Source: Aquatica leii
Lineage: Eukaryota > Arthropoda > Insecta > Coleoptera > Lampyridae
Direction: 5' to 3'
Length of the DNA stretch: 64,000 nt
Assembly (NCBI GenBank): GCA_035610365.1
Contig: CM069433.1
Span: forward strand, 165,308,882 to 165,372,881
Position 1 is the stretch's first letter. Every line of letters starts with the position of its first letter. The position numbers were made by a program, and so were the translations under genes. Below are positions 47,101-58,987 of the stretch, one piece after another. The notes beneath the pieces were generated by a model. That model made no database searches. It was given only the letters and a program-made list of their open reading frames with translations, and was not told the origin of the DNA.

Positions 47101-47979
47101 TAAACCAAAAAAAAGAAACTTTTATTAGTAAGCAATCAAAGATGGTAAAGAAGTATCTTAAGAAATTTTGTCTAAAGTAAAATAGTAAAAACCGCACAAG
47201 CACTCTATGTAAACACTATCAGTAGTACTAAACATGAAAAAAAATACTCAATAACATAATAACAAAATTGAAATAAAAATTATATTGATTTTCATAGAAA
47301 ACACTGCGCTAAGGCCGTTTTAACAAAATAAAGTTCTGTAAAACTAATAAGATGCATAGGTAATCACTATTGTTATTAATTGTAGCAAAAATTAATATCA
47401 TGTACAGTTCAGTTTAATTAGTTGCTTAGTATAAAAATCCTTTTATGGGTACACTCAAGTAAAGAAAAAACGGGACGCTACCCGCTTCAAGTACAAACAT
47501 TAACCCTATGGATTACAACACACGCTTTAAACTGTTCAAGTAAATTTTATTCAGTATTGTTTTGAATTCTGAAAAATTCTATTTTTATTGTTGTATGTTT
47601 AAAGTTGTAATGAAACTTCATATTTGTCGGTTACGATTTTAACAAAATTTTGAGGTTTATTATAACTGTGCAAGTAATATATCTTTAGAGCATTTTCCCT
47701 AGAATTAAATTGACTTTACTTTTTATACTTTTCAGCATATTGTTTAATGTTATATAAATAGCACTTAAATAATTTTTTAATTTTTTCTAATTAGTAACTT
47801 CTTATAGTAAAAATACATTTCAATCACGCCAAAATCAGATAAATTTTTCGCTTTGCTCAGTTTTTGTTATCGTCTAAAGCATTAACGCCACTAAACACTA
47901 AAAATAATCGACTTGTAATTAATTGTTCTTAGTTTTTCGCATTCAAATTTACTAGTTGTTGATCTTCAATACATTTTTG
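44171..47979. other. non-coding stretch, nothing recognised
   Basis: Open frames of 64-110 codons (for example 44809-45042 plus and 46819-46487 minus) are compositionally biased and resemble no family. No RNA gene or repeat was recognised. Confidence 0.4.
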
Positions 47980-48520
47980 AACTAAAAATGTATATTAAAA
48001 AAATTGAAAAAAGAAGAAAAACAGCTTCGTCGACTAAAAAAGTATGTAAGAAAAAAAGAAGTAAAGAAAATTGAAAAAACTATAGACAACTTTTTAAATA
48101 ATTTTAAAGTACTATATTTTGTAGAAGAATCTAAAAGAAAAACTGGAAAAAAAATTAAAAAAATATAATGGAATGACTTTTATTGAATATCAAATTGAAG
48201 AAATGAAAAAAGGTAAGAACTGAGAAGTTGATTACATTTTTTTTCAATAAATTGAGGGTTTATTTTAGAAAATATTAAAACAAAATGAAAACTTTAAAAA
48301 AAGAACGAAGGCAAACTAACGTATTAAATAAAACTAAATACTCAAATTGAAGGCAAAACGTCAAAAAATTAAAAAAAAATACTAAAAACGCTATGTATAG
48401 TATAGTAAGTTCATTTAAAAGAAAATGTAAAGAAAAAAGATGTCAAAAAAACGGAAACGCTTTTAATTACAATGAAAAAATAAGAAAATTATGAAGATAA
48501 TTTGTTTTATCAATTTGAAG
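47980..48520. other. A-rich tract with broken lysine-rich reading
   Basis: The plus strand is very A-rich, giving Lys/Glu/Ile-rich text in shifting frames (for example VKKIEKTIDNFLNNFKVLYF). A GTAAGA donor-like site is at 48211. It might be a decayed coding fragment but low complexity explains most of the reading. No family assigned. Confidence 0.25.
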
Positions 48521-48579
48521 ATTTGTTACCCTGGTTTTCGTGTAACAAAAAATAAACGACGGCTAACACAGTTGTTCCC

Positions 48580-49270
48580 GGAGAGTGAGTCGCAGGCTTC
48601 GTGATGCTAGATTATAAATTAAATCTAAAAAGAGCGCCAAAACAATAAAAGACGAAATTAGGAAAACATCGTTTAAATCTACCCGCAGCTGAAAAAGAAC
48701 AAATAACACGACAGAAGTGATAACACAGAATATATATTTATTTTATCCGAGACAATAATTCCCAAGAAAACGAAGAAGGTACATAAGTATAATTACGTAA
48801 ATTTTCCAAACCTGGGTCGGACAAAATATAAGTTACGCCCTATACTGGGCAACACGTCGTACAGTAAACTGACCTAATCGGTCTAACTTTCACATTCAAA
48901 GAGTATATAAAAAAAAATTGAAGACTTAGAGACTCAACGCGTACTGCATACGACTTTGTAAAGCACAAAATGATCTTATAAATATTTGTGTTAACAGTTA
49001 ACCTAACATATACGTACGGTCATTCTAACAATCGACATGACCAACTAAGTAGTAATCGTAAAACTAGAAATTGTAATACTTACAGTTAGATTTTTTTTAG
49101 TAGGGGATAAGCTAATTCCGTACCTATATTACTTAAAACGTAATATTAAATCTAACACAAAACGTACATACGGCGTAAACACAAGTAAATTTCGTTTGTA
49201 AAGCATGCAATCATTTGGAATAGCAAATGCGCAGCGTTTCCCCGCGACTTAATGTAGTAATTGATCATAG
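48580..49270. repeat. dispersed repeat, copy B
   Basis: Same orientation and order of conserved islands as 6485-7170, about 41.5 kb away, with moderate divergence. The downstream neighbour is a Tc1-like remnant, whereas copy A is followed by non-coding DNA, so the repeat is not obviously part of that Tc1 element. Confidence 0.6.
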
Positions 49271-49329
49271 AAGTACCTTCTAAAAGAAATCGCAATCTTA
49301 AAGGTTTCCAACCCCTTTACGGTGTGAAT

Positions 49330-50345
49330 GCTTAAATTACAGCAACGTGATGTACATAGAAATTTTTCCGCAAAATATGCAATCTGTTTGTTATCTTCAC
49401 CGACAAAGGAAACGTGTGGGGGGTATGGAAATCCGCTATAGACAATTAGTAAAGAATCAATTTAAACCCCCAATACAAAAATATAACTATTCACCCCAAA
49501 TAGATTTTCACTCAGATAGACACAAAATTAATATGCATATTCACATGGAATCGCGTGAAATAACTTAATGATGAAAGCAAAAAACCTCTTCCAAGCTCGC
49601 TGCAGATTTTTTAAACACAACTGAAAAGCAAACTAATGCTAGTACAGTGAGAAGAAGACTTTTGAAAACTGGGTTTAAGGTATGTAAAAACTGGAAAAAA
49701 ACCATGGCTTTCAGAAAAAAATAAAAAACCGCGATTAGAATGGGCAAAAAAGTATAGACATTTAACTATTAAAGATTGGTTAAATGTATTACGGTCTGAA
49801 AAATCCAATTTTGAGGTATGTAAATAATGTGTATTTATGATAAAAATGAATATTTAAACATTAATTCAAAATTGAATACCATGTAATAGATATTGAGAGG
49901 TAATTACGTCTTCGTTATTAAGTTTTAGATATTTGAAACTCCTGGGGTGACTTACGTAAGACGAAGAGTGGTGAGCAATACAATCCGCAATCCGGATTGT
50001 ACGGTAGCCACTGTTGTATGGGAGCCAGTGGTGTAGAGAGAAAATTGTTTGTTTGTGAAAGCAGAAGAAAGAGTAAAATTTTTTGGCAAAACAAATATAC
50101 AACAGAATAACGCGCCGTGTCACAAATCTGCGCTTACAAAGAGCTGGTTTCGAGATAATTGTATTGAGTTGCTTGACTGGCCCCTATAGTACCCAGATAT
50201 TATACCAATTAAACATTTGTGGGGAATATTCAAAAGAAAGCTCGAAGTGCATGTTACCCAACATGTTACCAACTTTTAGCTATAGTGGGCCCTGTTGGCT
50301 ACAACTACGTCACTGTGGCTAGCTGCCATGATCAGGGGTGGTTGA
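49330..50345 (+). pseudogene. Tc1-like transposase, degenerate
   Basis: The middle part reads VRRRLLKTGFKVCKNWKK, then SEKNKKPRLEWAKKYRHLTI and KDWLNVLRSEKSNFEV (49645-49820). This is the linker and the block that normally holds the first catalytic Asp in 'W.SDESNF', here changed to SEKSNF. From 49950 there is RxxSGEQYNP-like text. From 50095 comes the end of the catalytic core in shifting frames: QQNNAPCHKSALTKSWF, DNCIELLDWP, YSPDIIPIKHLWGIFKRKLE, giving the second and third acidic positions. Several frameshifts and stops; the N-terminal helix-turn-helix is poorly preserved. Terminal inverted repeats were not identified. Confidence 0.82.
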
Positions 50346-52140
50346 GAAAAATATAATAAAAAAAAGAAAAAAATAGACGCCATTCCTTATACTGGTAAGA
50401 TCCTCGGCTCGGAGACACCAAGGTTACGTTTGAACCCACTATCGAAGAGAACGTAACGTAACAAATGTATATAATTTTCTCAAATAATAACACTATCTTA
50501 TACTATCATTATAAGCATTGATATATTAGTATTTTACCGGATTTAATAACAAGCAAAACAGAACTACAGTAACTACCGGTTACATAAGCTAACACGGTAA
50601 ACCATTTTCAACACGACAATACCAAATTTTAATCACTTGTGATAATGGATATTACCGTATAGCAAAATCAATCAGTTTTAATGCTTATACGAAGTCGCAA
50701 ACAATATAGTAATAAAAAAATAATAAATAGCAACGTTTAATTGAGTACACATTAAAAAACTTACTCCACCGAAGTTCCTTAAAGCAAGTAACTAAAGGCA
50801 GCTACATCAGAAAGTTATTCCCGAAACTTGCAAAGGATATAAACTTACATGCAACAACATGGGTTTGCCAAAATTTGACCTTAATTACGTTTAAAACAAT
50901 TAAGGAAGCTTCATAGGAATACAGTCAACGTACTCTAGAATTTTAACATATAACCTTCGACTGAAAGTAAATTATTAATTATTATCTTCAGGTAAACTCT
51001 TGGTAGCTAAAAAGTAATAGAAGTAGTAAGGTATAACCAAATTAACAATCCTAAAGACTGAATAATTGAATAGAAAATTGGATACAATTACGTGATTCAG
51101 GTACAAGATATCTGCCGCCATCAACGAATACTTCGCTGTGCAAATTTCGACTCGAATAAAACAGATCCCGGAGGTCCTTGGGAATGCAACATCACTCCCA
51201 AAAAATTACTCTTTTCACAACTTAATAACGGCTTGAATAGAATTACCCATTTTACATGTAAAGGCGAAATAACTCAAGAATCGCTTTAATTCCGCCAGTA
51301 TACAGAAACAATCTTCATTTTAGTAAAATCGCTAAAAACGTAATAAAAATAATCAACGATAAAGATTCTCCTTATCAAAATCGAACCACTCACAGCGACT
51401 TAAGATAGGAAAATGAACAAAAAAGTGACCACCGGCACAATACCTTCCCGTAACTATCAAATAAATTAAATTATCCCTTTTGGAAAAATAATAAGTAATG
51501 ACACGTAACAGTTATTAACCATCATTTAGAATAAAGGTTTAATTGAATGGCATTTTAACTAAAACAACAGCAAATGTTTAAAAAAAAATACTTATAAATT
51601 TATAATAACATTTTGTTAAAATCGTAACCGACAAAATTGAATTGAATTGCATTATAACCTTGAACCTTATTCAGGCAAACGTTAAATATATTTTAATAAA
51701 CAGATAAAATTATTTTTGGCAAATTTGGCAAATAATTGTGATATTTCCTTTTATATAACAAATACATATTAACTAACAATTGTGAATAAAAATTTGATTT
51801 ATATTTTTAAAAGCAATTCGCGCCTTCGAATATGTTTGAAATAAGGTAGGAACATAAAAATAAAAAAAATTATTTAACGGGAATTGTACAAGTACGTCGG
51901 TGCTGTAAAGTTTATTAAATAAATTGTCAGTTTAATAATAACAATGTGATGTGCTAGTTACGAAATTTATAAATATAGTGAAACAATACGAATTTACGTA
52001 CTTTTTATCCACGTCTAGAACGTTCACGAAAGAATATAGGGAATGCTCGAAAGATGACAGAAACGTACAAATGCAGTAAGTAGAAACCTGGCAGCCTCCC
52101 CTCCACTTTTGACGTCATTACTGACCTCGCCGTAAACGTA
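50346..52140. other. non-coding stretch, nothing recognised
   Basis: AT-rich DNA with only chance-length open frames (65 codons at 51092). No repeat or RNA gene recognised. Confidence 0.4.
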
Positions 52141-52147
52141 CGTGAAG

Positions 52148-52335
52148 GGTTTTTTTTTGTGAAAGTATTTTTCTGGTTTTTTTGTGAAAGTATTTTTCTC
52201 TCTCTCACAATGAATTTTTTTCTCTCTCACACATTTTTTTCTCTCTCACACATTTTTTTCTCTCTCACACACTTTTTTTCTCTCACATATTTTTCTCTCT
52301 CTTACAGCGAATTTTTCTCTCTCTTACATTGTTAC
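52148..52335 (+). repeat. pyrimidine-rich degenerate tandem repeat
   Basis: Consists of two units of 'gtgaaagtatttttctggttt' type followed by reiterated 'tttttttctctctcacaca' units, giving long CT/T tracts on the plus strand. The array produces spurious open frames on both strands. It is a simple low-complexity array about 0.5 kb left of the large inverted repeat. Confidence 0.85.
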
Positions 52336-52451
52336 ATCATCGCATAATTGGTAATTTTGATTGCGCCGTGCGTCATCGCGTAACTGGTAATTTTTATGCG
52401 TCATAAAGTCTCATGATTCAAGCGAGAAAGAAAATATTTTTATTTAAAAAG

Positions 52452-52525
52452 CTTGGGTGTACCTGGATTTGAACCCGGGTTTCTTGATTACAAAGCGGCG
52501 AACTTAACCGCTGACCTACGAAAAT
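52452..52525 (-). other. tRNA-derived pol III promoter-like sequence
   Basis: On the minus strand an A-box-like TAGGTCAGCGG (52518-52508) and a B-box GGTTCAAATCC (52475-52465) are separated by 32 nt, as in tRNA genes. A T-arm CCGGG-TTCAAAT-CCAGG with one mismatch can be drawn, and an anticodon-loop-like TTTGTAA would give TGT (Thr). The acceptor, D and anticodon stems do not pair, so this is not a working tRNA. It may be a decayed tRNA-Thr or the head of a tRNA-derived SINE. Confidence 0.45.
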
Positions 52526-53312
52526 AAGTTAATTTTAAACGCTCAATTGTTGTATACAATTGGTTTTTTAATTACTGAACAAAAGACTTGTAAAATTTAT
52601 TGTACTTTATTTTTAAATTAAATTAACATTCATGGCATAATTATATCATTTTTCTACAGCATCCGTCGTGTTGTGGTTGATCTGGACTTTTCTAGTGGTC
52701 GATACTTTCATATTCTTTCTCTCTTACTCTTAATACTCTGTAAAGAATCGCTTATTAAAAAAATTCTAAAAAGTTAATGTTGATTATAAGAAAAATAGCA
52801 CAAAAACAGCTGCATGCAAATTAGCAAAAAAAAAATTAAATTTAAGAAAATAACTACCAATTTCTTAAGAAAAATTAATGTTACTTGAATATATCAACTG
52901 CTTCTTTTTAAACGAGGTGTTGGTTTAATCAACAACATTAAAAATTAATTTAAAAAAAAAAGAAATGGTCTAAACTAAATTAATAGTTAACAAATTTAAA
53001 AATCGCTGAAATTTAAAAAAAAAATTTTTTAAACTAACTTTTAATCAGGTAAATACTAAAATCAACTTTTTTAATTTAAAATAATCTTTTGTAGAGCATA
53101 AAATTGCATGTGTTTAAGCGTATAGGATTAATTTGCAAAATAAATAAACCACTTACCATTGTAATACACAGAAACAATTTAATTTAAAACGTTCTTACTA
53201 GTACGCAGCTAAAACTAAACAAAGTGTGATCACTAACAATAAAAGAAAGTGTCATTGCCAAAAATATATTTTTACAATTATTACTTATTAATTAAAGTTT
53301 TATGATACATAC

Positions 53313-53367
53313 CTGCCGATTCATTCAGGTCGCTGATTGTTTCAACAAATAACTTTTCCAATGACAT
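53313..53367 (-). CDS. exon-like open frame B, left-arm copy
   Basis: Minus-strand ATG-initiated MSLEKLFVETISDLNESA is followed directly by a strong donor-like AG|GTATGT. Mirror image of 63474-63528. The frame is also open upstream of the ATG (YGIYTNY), so the start is uncertain. Unrecognised. Confidence 0.25.
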
Positions 53368-53457
53368 GTAATTAGTGTAAATTCCATAAGGTAGTAGTTA
53401 TTCAAAAATTTTCTTTTGGAAGCCAAAGACATTATTATTATTATAATATATAATATT

Positions 53458-53769
53458 TTAAGATAAATCTTTTAAATTTTCAAGTACTTCATCTTCAATG
53501 TCGCTGAATATGAAAGCAGTTAACTCCGATACTAAAGTAGGTCCAAACTTGCACGTTTTGAGTTCGATTTGGTACACACCCCTGGCATTAAGTGTGTTAT
53601 AAATTTCTTGATCTGTATAATTAAAAAAAATATACTGTGATATTAACGTAAATTTAAGCATTTTACCGATAATTTTGCAATCTGCTGTATCAAGTTCTAA
53701 AATATTTTCTGAATTTCTGATTGAGTTTAGATACTCAACCCAATTTCTTTCATCCGTATTTGAAATACT
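53458..53769 (-). CDS. exon-like open frame A, left-arm copy
   Basis: About 103 codons open on the minus strand, mirror image of 63072-63383. Text such as NTDERNWVEYLNSIRNSENI and KTCKFGPTLVSELTAFIFSD looks more coding-like than neighbouring chance frames. An internal ATG would give a 67-residue product. No family is recognised. It could be an exon of a host or element gene. Confidence 0.3.
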   Translation of the reverse strand, partial: SISNTDERNWVEYLNSIRNSENILELDTADCKIIGKMLKFTLISQYIFFNYTDQEIYNTLNARGVYQIELKTCKFGPTLVSELTAFIFSDIEDEVLENLKDLS

Positions 53770-56700
53770 TTATGCATCTAAGAAATAATGGAACTACTAA
53801 AACAATAAAAAAATGTAAACGTTTTACTTACACTATCCAAGTTAAATAATTTAATTAAGAAATAATTTTTCTAACTATGATTCAAAAACTAACGTTCAAA
53901 AAATTCAAGTTATTTTTTTAAAATGTAGTTTAAAAAGAAACAAATTCTTATAGCATTATCAAAGTTATTGAAAAAGAAATTTAACAAAAATCTTTAAGAG
54001 TTTTAAAAAAATGTAAAACATTGTAAAGCTTACTTTTGTTTCCTGTTAGTTATAACTAATCAATGTAAAATTCTAAAACCATCGTTCAAAAATATTTGTT
54101 TTTAGTTTGCATTTCACACTCAGTTTTCAACTTTAGTTTGAAAATTAATAAAACGTCAATGTTTTAAATAATTAGCAGAGTTTTGTAAAAAAATACAAAT
54201 AACTTTAAAATGTTGCAGAAAGCAAAATATGTATGTAAAAATTGTGTGTGTTAAAGATTTTTATTAATGAATGTAAGATTCCAAAAGCAATGTTCCTCAT
54301 CATATCTACTTATTTTAACATATGTCAAATATTTTTCTACAATTGCTTATATATTTTTTAATATGAATCTTTACAGTGTTAAAAATAAAGTATTGTAATA
54401 CAGCAAATATTAATATTTGTTTCAAATTATTGATAATCGCTACATAATTATAGTGACAAGTTAGGTGATAAAATCCTAATTTTATTTTTGATAACGAGTA
54501 ATTGTTCATGTAGAAAGCGAGTAAATAATGTTATGGTAATGATTATGTAATTATAGTGACAAATTCTAGAAATTAAGTAAAATTGTTAAAAAGTATTTTA
54601 TGTAGTACATACGAGTAATCTTAATTTGTAATATAAAAACTATTTATGTTGAGAAGCAGAAAGGAAAGAAAAACAGAAAGGGTAAATATTGCATTCGGAC
54701 ATTATACTAAAATAATAATATCGTAAAAAAATCATGTACCTTCTGTTAACGATAACGTGTAATATTACTTATATACAAAACAATTCTAGCATTTTGCACA
54801 TTTCTATTGCGCAAACAAATGGTATTTAAAGCTACATTTTATTTATAAGAAAGAAGAATACATATACAAAAATAATCAAAACAAAAACTACACAACACAA
54901 CAAAAACATTTATATAAGAATTGCAAGTTTTATTAAAAATCTACTCGTGCACATTTTAACACGAATGATTCACAAATTCACCTAAACCCAATTAACATTT
55001 TTTTCTCTACCACAAAAACAAGAAATGTTATTTTATTACTAAAGACTTACCTACAAACAAACAACTAATTCAAATTGATGCAGATCAAAGATTAATTGTA
55101 AAACTAAACCGAATTATAATTGTATTTGTTTAAGCTGTATTGCAGCTACAGTTCTAAATTTTAAATATTGTTACTAATAAAAGTTTCCTTATAAAAAAAA
55201 TCTTTGACAATTACAAGTAACGCAAACTAAAAATTACAAAACGAATAGTTAAATAAAACCAAAACAAAAACGTCTTAAAATCGTTAATAACACTAGTATA
55301 CTTTTCTTAACATGTAAAAATATTAGTAATTGTATTAACTGTAGTTAACGTCAAACCAAAACTAAACAACATTATTGAAACCATAAAGATTATTTGAGTA
55401 ACATAATTTTGTATTTCATTTGTTAACAAAAATTTTGATGCACTCGTTAAAACTTATTTTATATAAAACTTCTCTAAAAACACAATTTAACAAAGTTGTT
55501 GTAATATCAGCTAATTCAAAAACTACTCCTGAAATATTAATACACTTGACTCTAAGCTGGTGAAATGAAATTTCTAATAAGATCTGTATACGTTTCTATT
55601 ACATTAATATTACAAACTGTTTAAATCAGTCTGTAAATATTATAACGTTACAATTACTTAAGATTACAAGCAAAAATGTTATTCGAAATTCATATATATA
55701 TAGAAATAAATGTTTATAACAAGTTTAGAACACGTTTAAAGATAGTGAATAAGTTGAAAGCTTATTTTACATCTCAACTAGACAATGTGGTTATTTTCAC
55801 AATTTTATTGAAAACGTAGTATAAAATTTAGTTAGTAAATGGCAAACCAAATGAAAATATTAATCATTTTTGTAATAAACACGTAATTACTAACAAATAA
55901 ACTTTTAATTTAACGATTAACAGAAAAGAAAGAAAACATTTTTAACAAAATCTACTCTAAAAAGCAAAGTTACATAAGTGAATAAAAAACGTGTAAAACA
56001 GGAAATTTTCCTTATGCAAATTTCTATTAATTATAGTAATTACAGTCAATAACAATGTAATTAATGACTAAGGAAAGTCACAAACATATTTTTAACGAAA
56101 ACTATATCAATTTTGTTTTAAACGATTATAATTAGATACTTTTATATCATAATCTCAAGAAACAAATAAAAATTGTAAAATTGTTAAAAGTGCAATAGGA
56201 ATTTACTGGAGTTATTAGAAGTAAAAGTAGAAAAAACTTTTGTCAATGTTTATAATTACCTACTTAAGTCATGCTGAAATAGAAAATTAAAAAACATTAA
56301 GAATACATTTATAACAAAAACTATTTAGCAATTTAGTTTTTCGTTCAAATGATTAAAATTAGTTACTTTAATAGGTACCATAATCTCAAACAGTAAACAG
56401 ATAAACTATTTTTTTAATGAACAAAAAGCAAAGCATGTACAAACTGTAAAAAAAGTAAATGTTACAATAAAACAGCTACTAAAAACTTAAAGCAAAATTT
56501 AAAAGAACAAGAGAAGAAAACTACTTAAAGAATATCTGTTCTAATAAAAATTGTTTTATAGTAAATGGTGTTATTGTTTAATTAAAAATTTTAAACTTAC
56601 ATGTTTTTAAACGTAGTCTATGTTCTTTGTCAAATAATAAATTACAACCACAAATATCTAGAAACATTTGAAGGTAAATAAGATCATAATTTTAATTTTG

Positions 56701-57846
56701 CCATTCGTTCAAAATTAAATTATTGTTTAAAATATTGTAACTAAGAAGAAAAGAAAACGCTTTAGTTATATCTGACAATTTATTATATTATATTTTTTTC
56801 TGGTTTGACAGGTTTTAATAACATTAACATTTACTAAATTCATTCAAATTGAATCTGTTTAATCACTAACCGATATCTAGTTTATTAATTTAGAATTTTG
56901 TATTGAGAAGCAAGTACGAGATATTCACGAACGAATAGACTTGTTTATAGTTTCAATTTTTGTACTAAGATTTTTTTTTTGTATAATGTAAACCGTTAAT
57001 TAAATATTATAACACGTTTTTAGAATTTAAGAATTTTTAAAATTAAAGTATTAGCTCTATGAGTACTTATACGTAACGTTTAATTTTCTTCCTAAAGTTA
57101 ATGTTACGAATAATTACTATTAAAATCAAACTTTATTAAAAATAGAAAACAAAATTACAAAACCATTTCAATGCGCAAAGCAAAACTGATATACACATTG
57201 TCACCTAATCTATTGTAAACAATTACGAATACATTCATTTATAAATTTACAATGTACGTACGAGGTAAATCTATTAAATGTTACCTCTAGTTAGTAGCAG
57301 TGTATTTAAAAGTAAATAAATAAATCATTAAAATATATGCTGTAACGTTTAAGAAACATTTAGTGTTAGTTTAGATTATAAAAGATAGAGGATACGATAG
57401 AGATACGAATAGAGCTACGCAAACCAAAGCAAATCGGTCTCTAATCGGCAGTGGCGGACAACTAAAAGCTATAACAGGATTACTTCTTTTAACTTCAATT
57501 ATGAAAAATTTATTGTATACACCCACGGCTCTTGGAATGGTTATGTTACCTTTAATAATTTGTTTTAATATAAATTATTAGTTAACGTAAAGTGTGAAAC
57601 CGTCTTAGTAGTTATGTTTATGACGAATTGCTTTCTTATATTTATAAAATTTACATAGAACATAACAGGTACTTTTTATTTACTTTTGCAAGTTTTAGTC
57701 TAAATTTCTTTCTTCTGCTATTACTGTCACAATTAAAAACTATACGAACCACAATTGCAGCAAATGCTAAATTACGTTCAAACAAGATTTATTTAAAATA
57801 TGTATTTAAAACGAAATAGCGATACACAACTTATTGTGAACCAGAG

Positions 57847-57917
57847 CCTCACTCTTTCTGTAATAAGTTAACCTCACTTCTTTTGTAATAAGCTAACCTT
57901 ACTTCTTATATGTTAAT
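57847..57917 (+). repeat. 25-bp tandem repeat at the left arm/spacer junction
   Basis: Units cctcactctttctgtaataa, cctcacttcttttgtaataa and a shortened ccttacttcttatatg start at 57847, 57872 and 57897. The array begins exactly where pairing of the arms ends. Confidence 0.75.
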
Positions 57918-58987
57918 ATAATCTCAGGTTTATAATAATTAGCCTAAAAAATGCAAAACTTATTAGTTTTAAATAAGCGTAATTATTGACTTTAATACAA
58001 TCTTTTAGATGTAAAACACAAAAACTTTTAAGTGTGGTTAGGTTATTACAATAATTGATTCTCCGAAAAGTGATGAAGTTTAGGTGGAGTGAATAACATT
58101 AACACAAGTGAAAAATATTTAAAAAGTTAAGTTTAATTGCACTACCAAATAACAATAAATTAAAATTTGTATTGTTTTATAATTCACTATGAATACAGTT
58201 CCAGCGTGATTTTTGAGAATTTATCATGTCATCGTTAAACTTGTAAAAACTTTATACAAATTTTTTATAATATAAATGAATTAAAACACAATTTCATTCT
58301 CTAATTTTGTTTAAACATTACTTAAAATTGTTGGATATTTCTTATTTTAAACTGTTTTATTATTTTTTAATTGTACAGTTGAATTTCTAATAATAAGCTT
58401 TACTATAAAAGTTTAACAACTGTTAATAACGTTAAAAATAATTTCAATTAAGTCGTTTTGTTGAAAACATAAAAATTAGAGCAACTTATAATTATAACAT
58501 TAAATTAATTTTTGCCAATTACTTATTTTGTGTCAGTAATAGTTAATATTATTGTGGTCATTAAAGCCCTTGACAATTATATTTTTAACATCGATCAATT
58601 TTAATTTTTAAGACGATTTATTACTATAATCAGAATCTAATTATATGATCTATTAAATAAATGTTTAGTTTTTTCTATTTTTTAAACTTAACAGCTAAAT
58701 AAGTTATCAGTCATACCAAACCTTAAACGCTTCAGCCTGTAATACTTTTAAATTAATTGTGCTGTTATTTTATGTTTATTATTAAAACGGAACGGCGTTT
58801 CTAAATTAAAATACTAAGTAAGTCAAAAAGAAAGAATATAGTTAAATTTCTCGCTATATAAATATTATGTTTAGTTGGTAAAACCTCTTCAGTGTAATTT
58901 AAATTAATGATTGTCAAACTCTTAGATTATGGAAGATAAGAATTTGAAATGGACTTACTGCACGTCATATAGTGTCTGATTGCCATT
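57848..58987. other. spacer of the giant inverted repeat
   Basis: 1140 bp of unpaired AT-rich sequence between the arms. Apart from a 25-bp tandem repeat at its left boundary it shows no gene, RNA or transposon signature. Confidence 0.85.

Larger units (their letters stand above)
52834..57847 (+). repeat. left arm of a giant inverted repeat
   Basis: Every base from about 52834 to 57847 can be followed as the reverse complement of 64000 to 58988. Identity is very high, with scattered substitutions (for example at 56372, 56428 and 56577) and homopolymer length differences. Content is about as AT-rich as the flanks, with no recognised transposon. The visible left limit is set by the window's right edge, so the true arm may extend further left. 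Confidence 0.95.

Noticed and set aside
52005-52347. Overlapping open frames across the CT-rich array on both strands
   Set aside because: Created by tandem low-complexity units without stops; repetitive Ser/Leu/Phe or Lys/Thr text is not a protein signal.
52452-52525. Functional tRNA-Thr gene
   Set aside because: A and B boxes are present, but the acceptor, D and anticodon stems do not pair, so it is recorded only as tRNA-derived.
54315-54509. 64-codon frame mirrored at 62333-62527
   Set aside because: Same reason: conservation reflects the inverted repeat, with no coding features beyond an open frame.
57628-57819. 63-codon frame mirrored at 59016-59207
   Set aside because: Duplicated only because it lies in the palindrome arms. 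The text is hydrophobic and low-complexity, so it is not listed as a gene.
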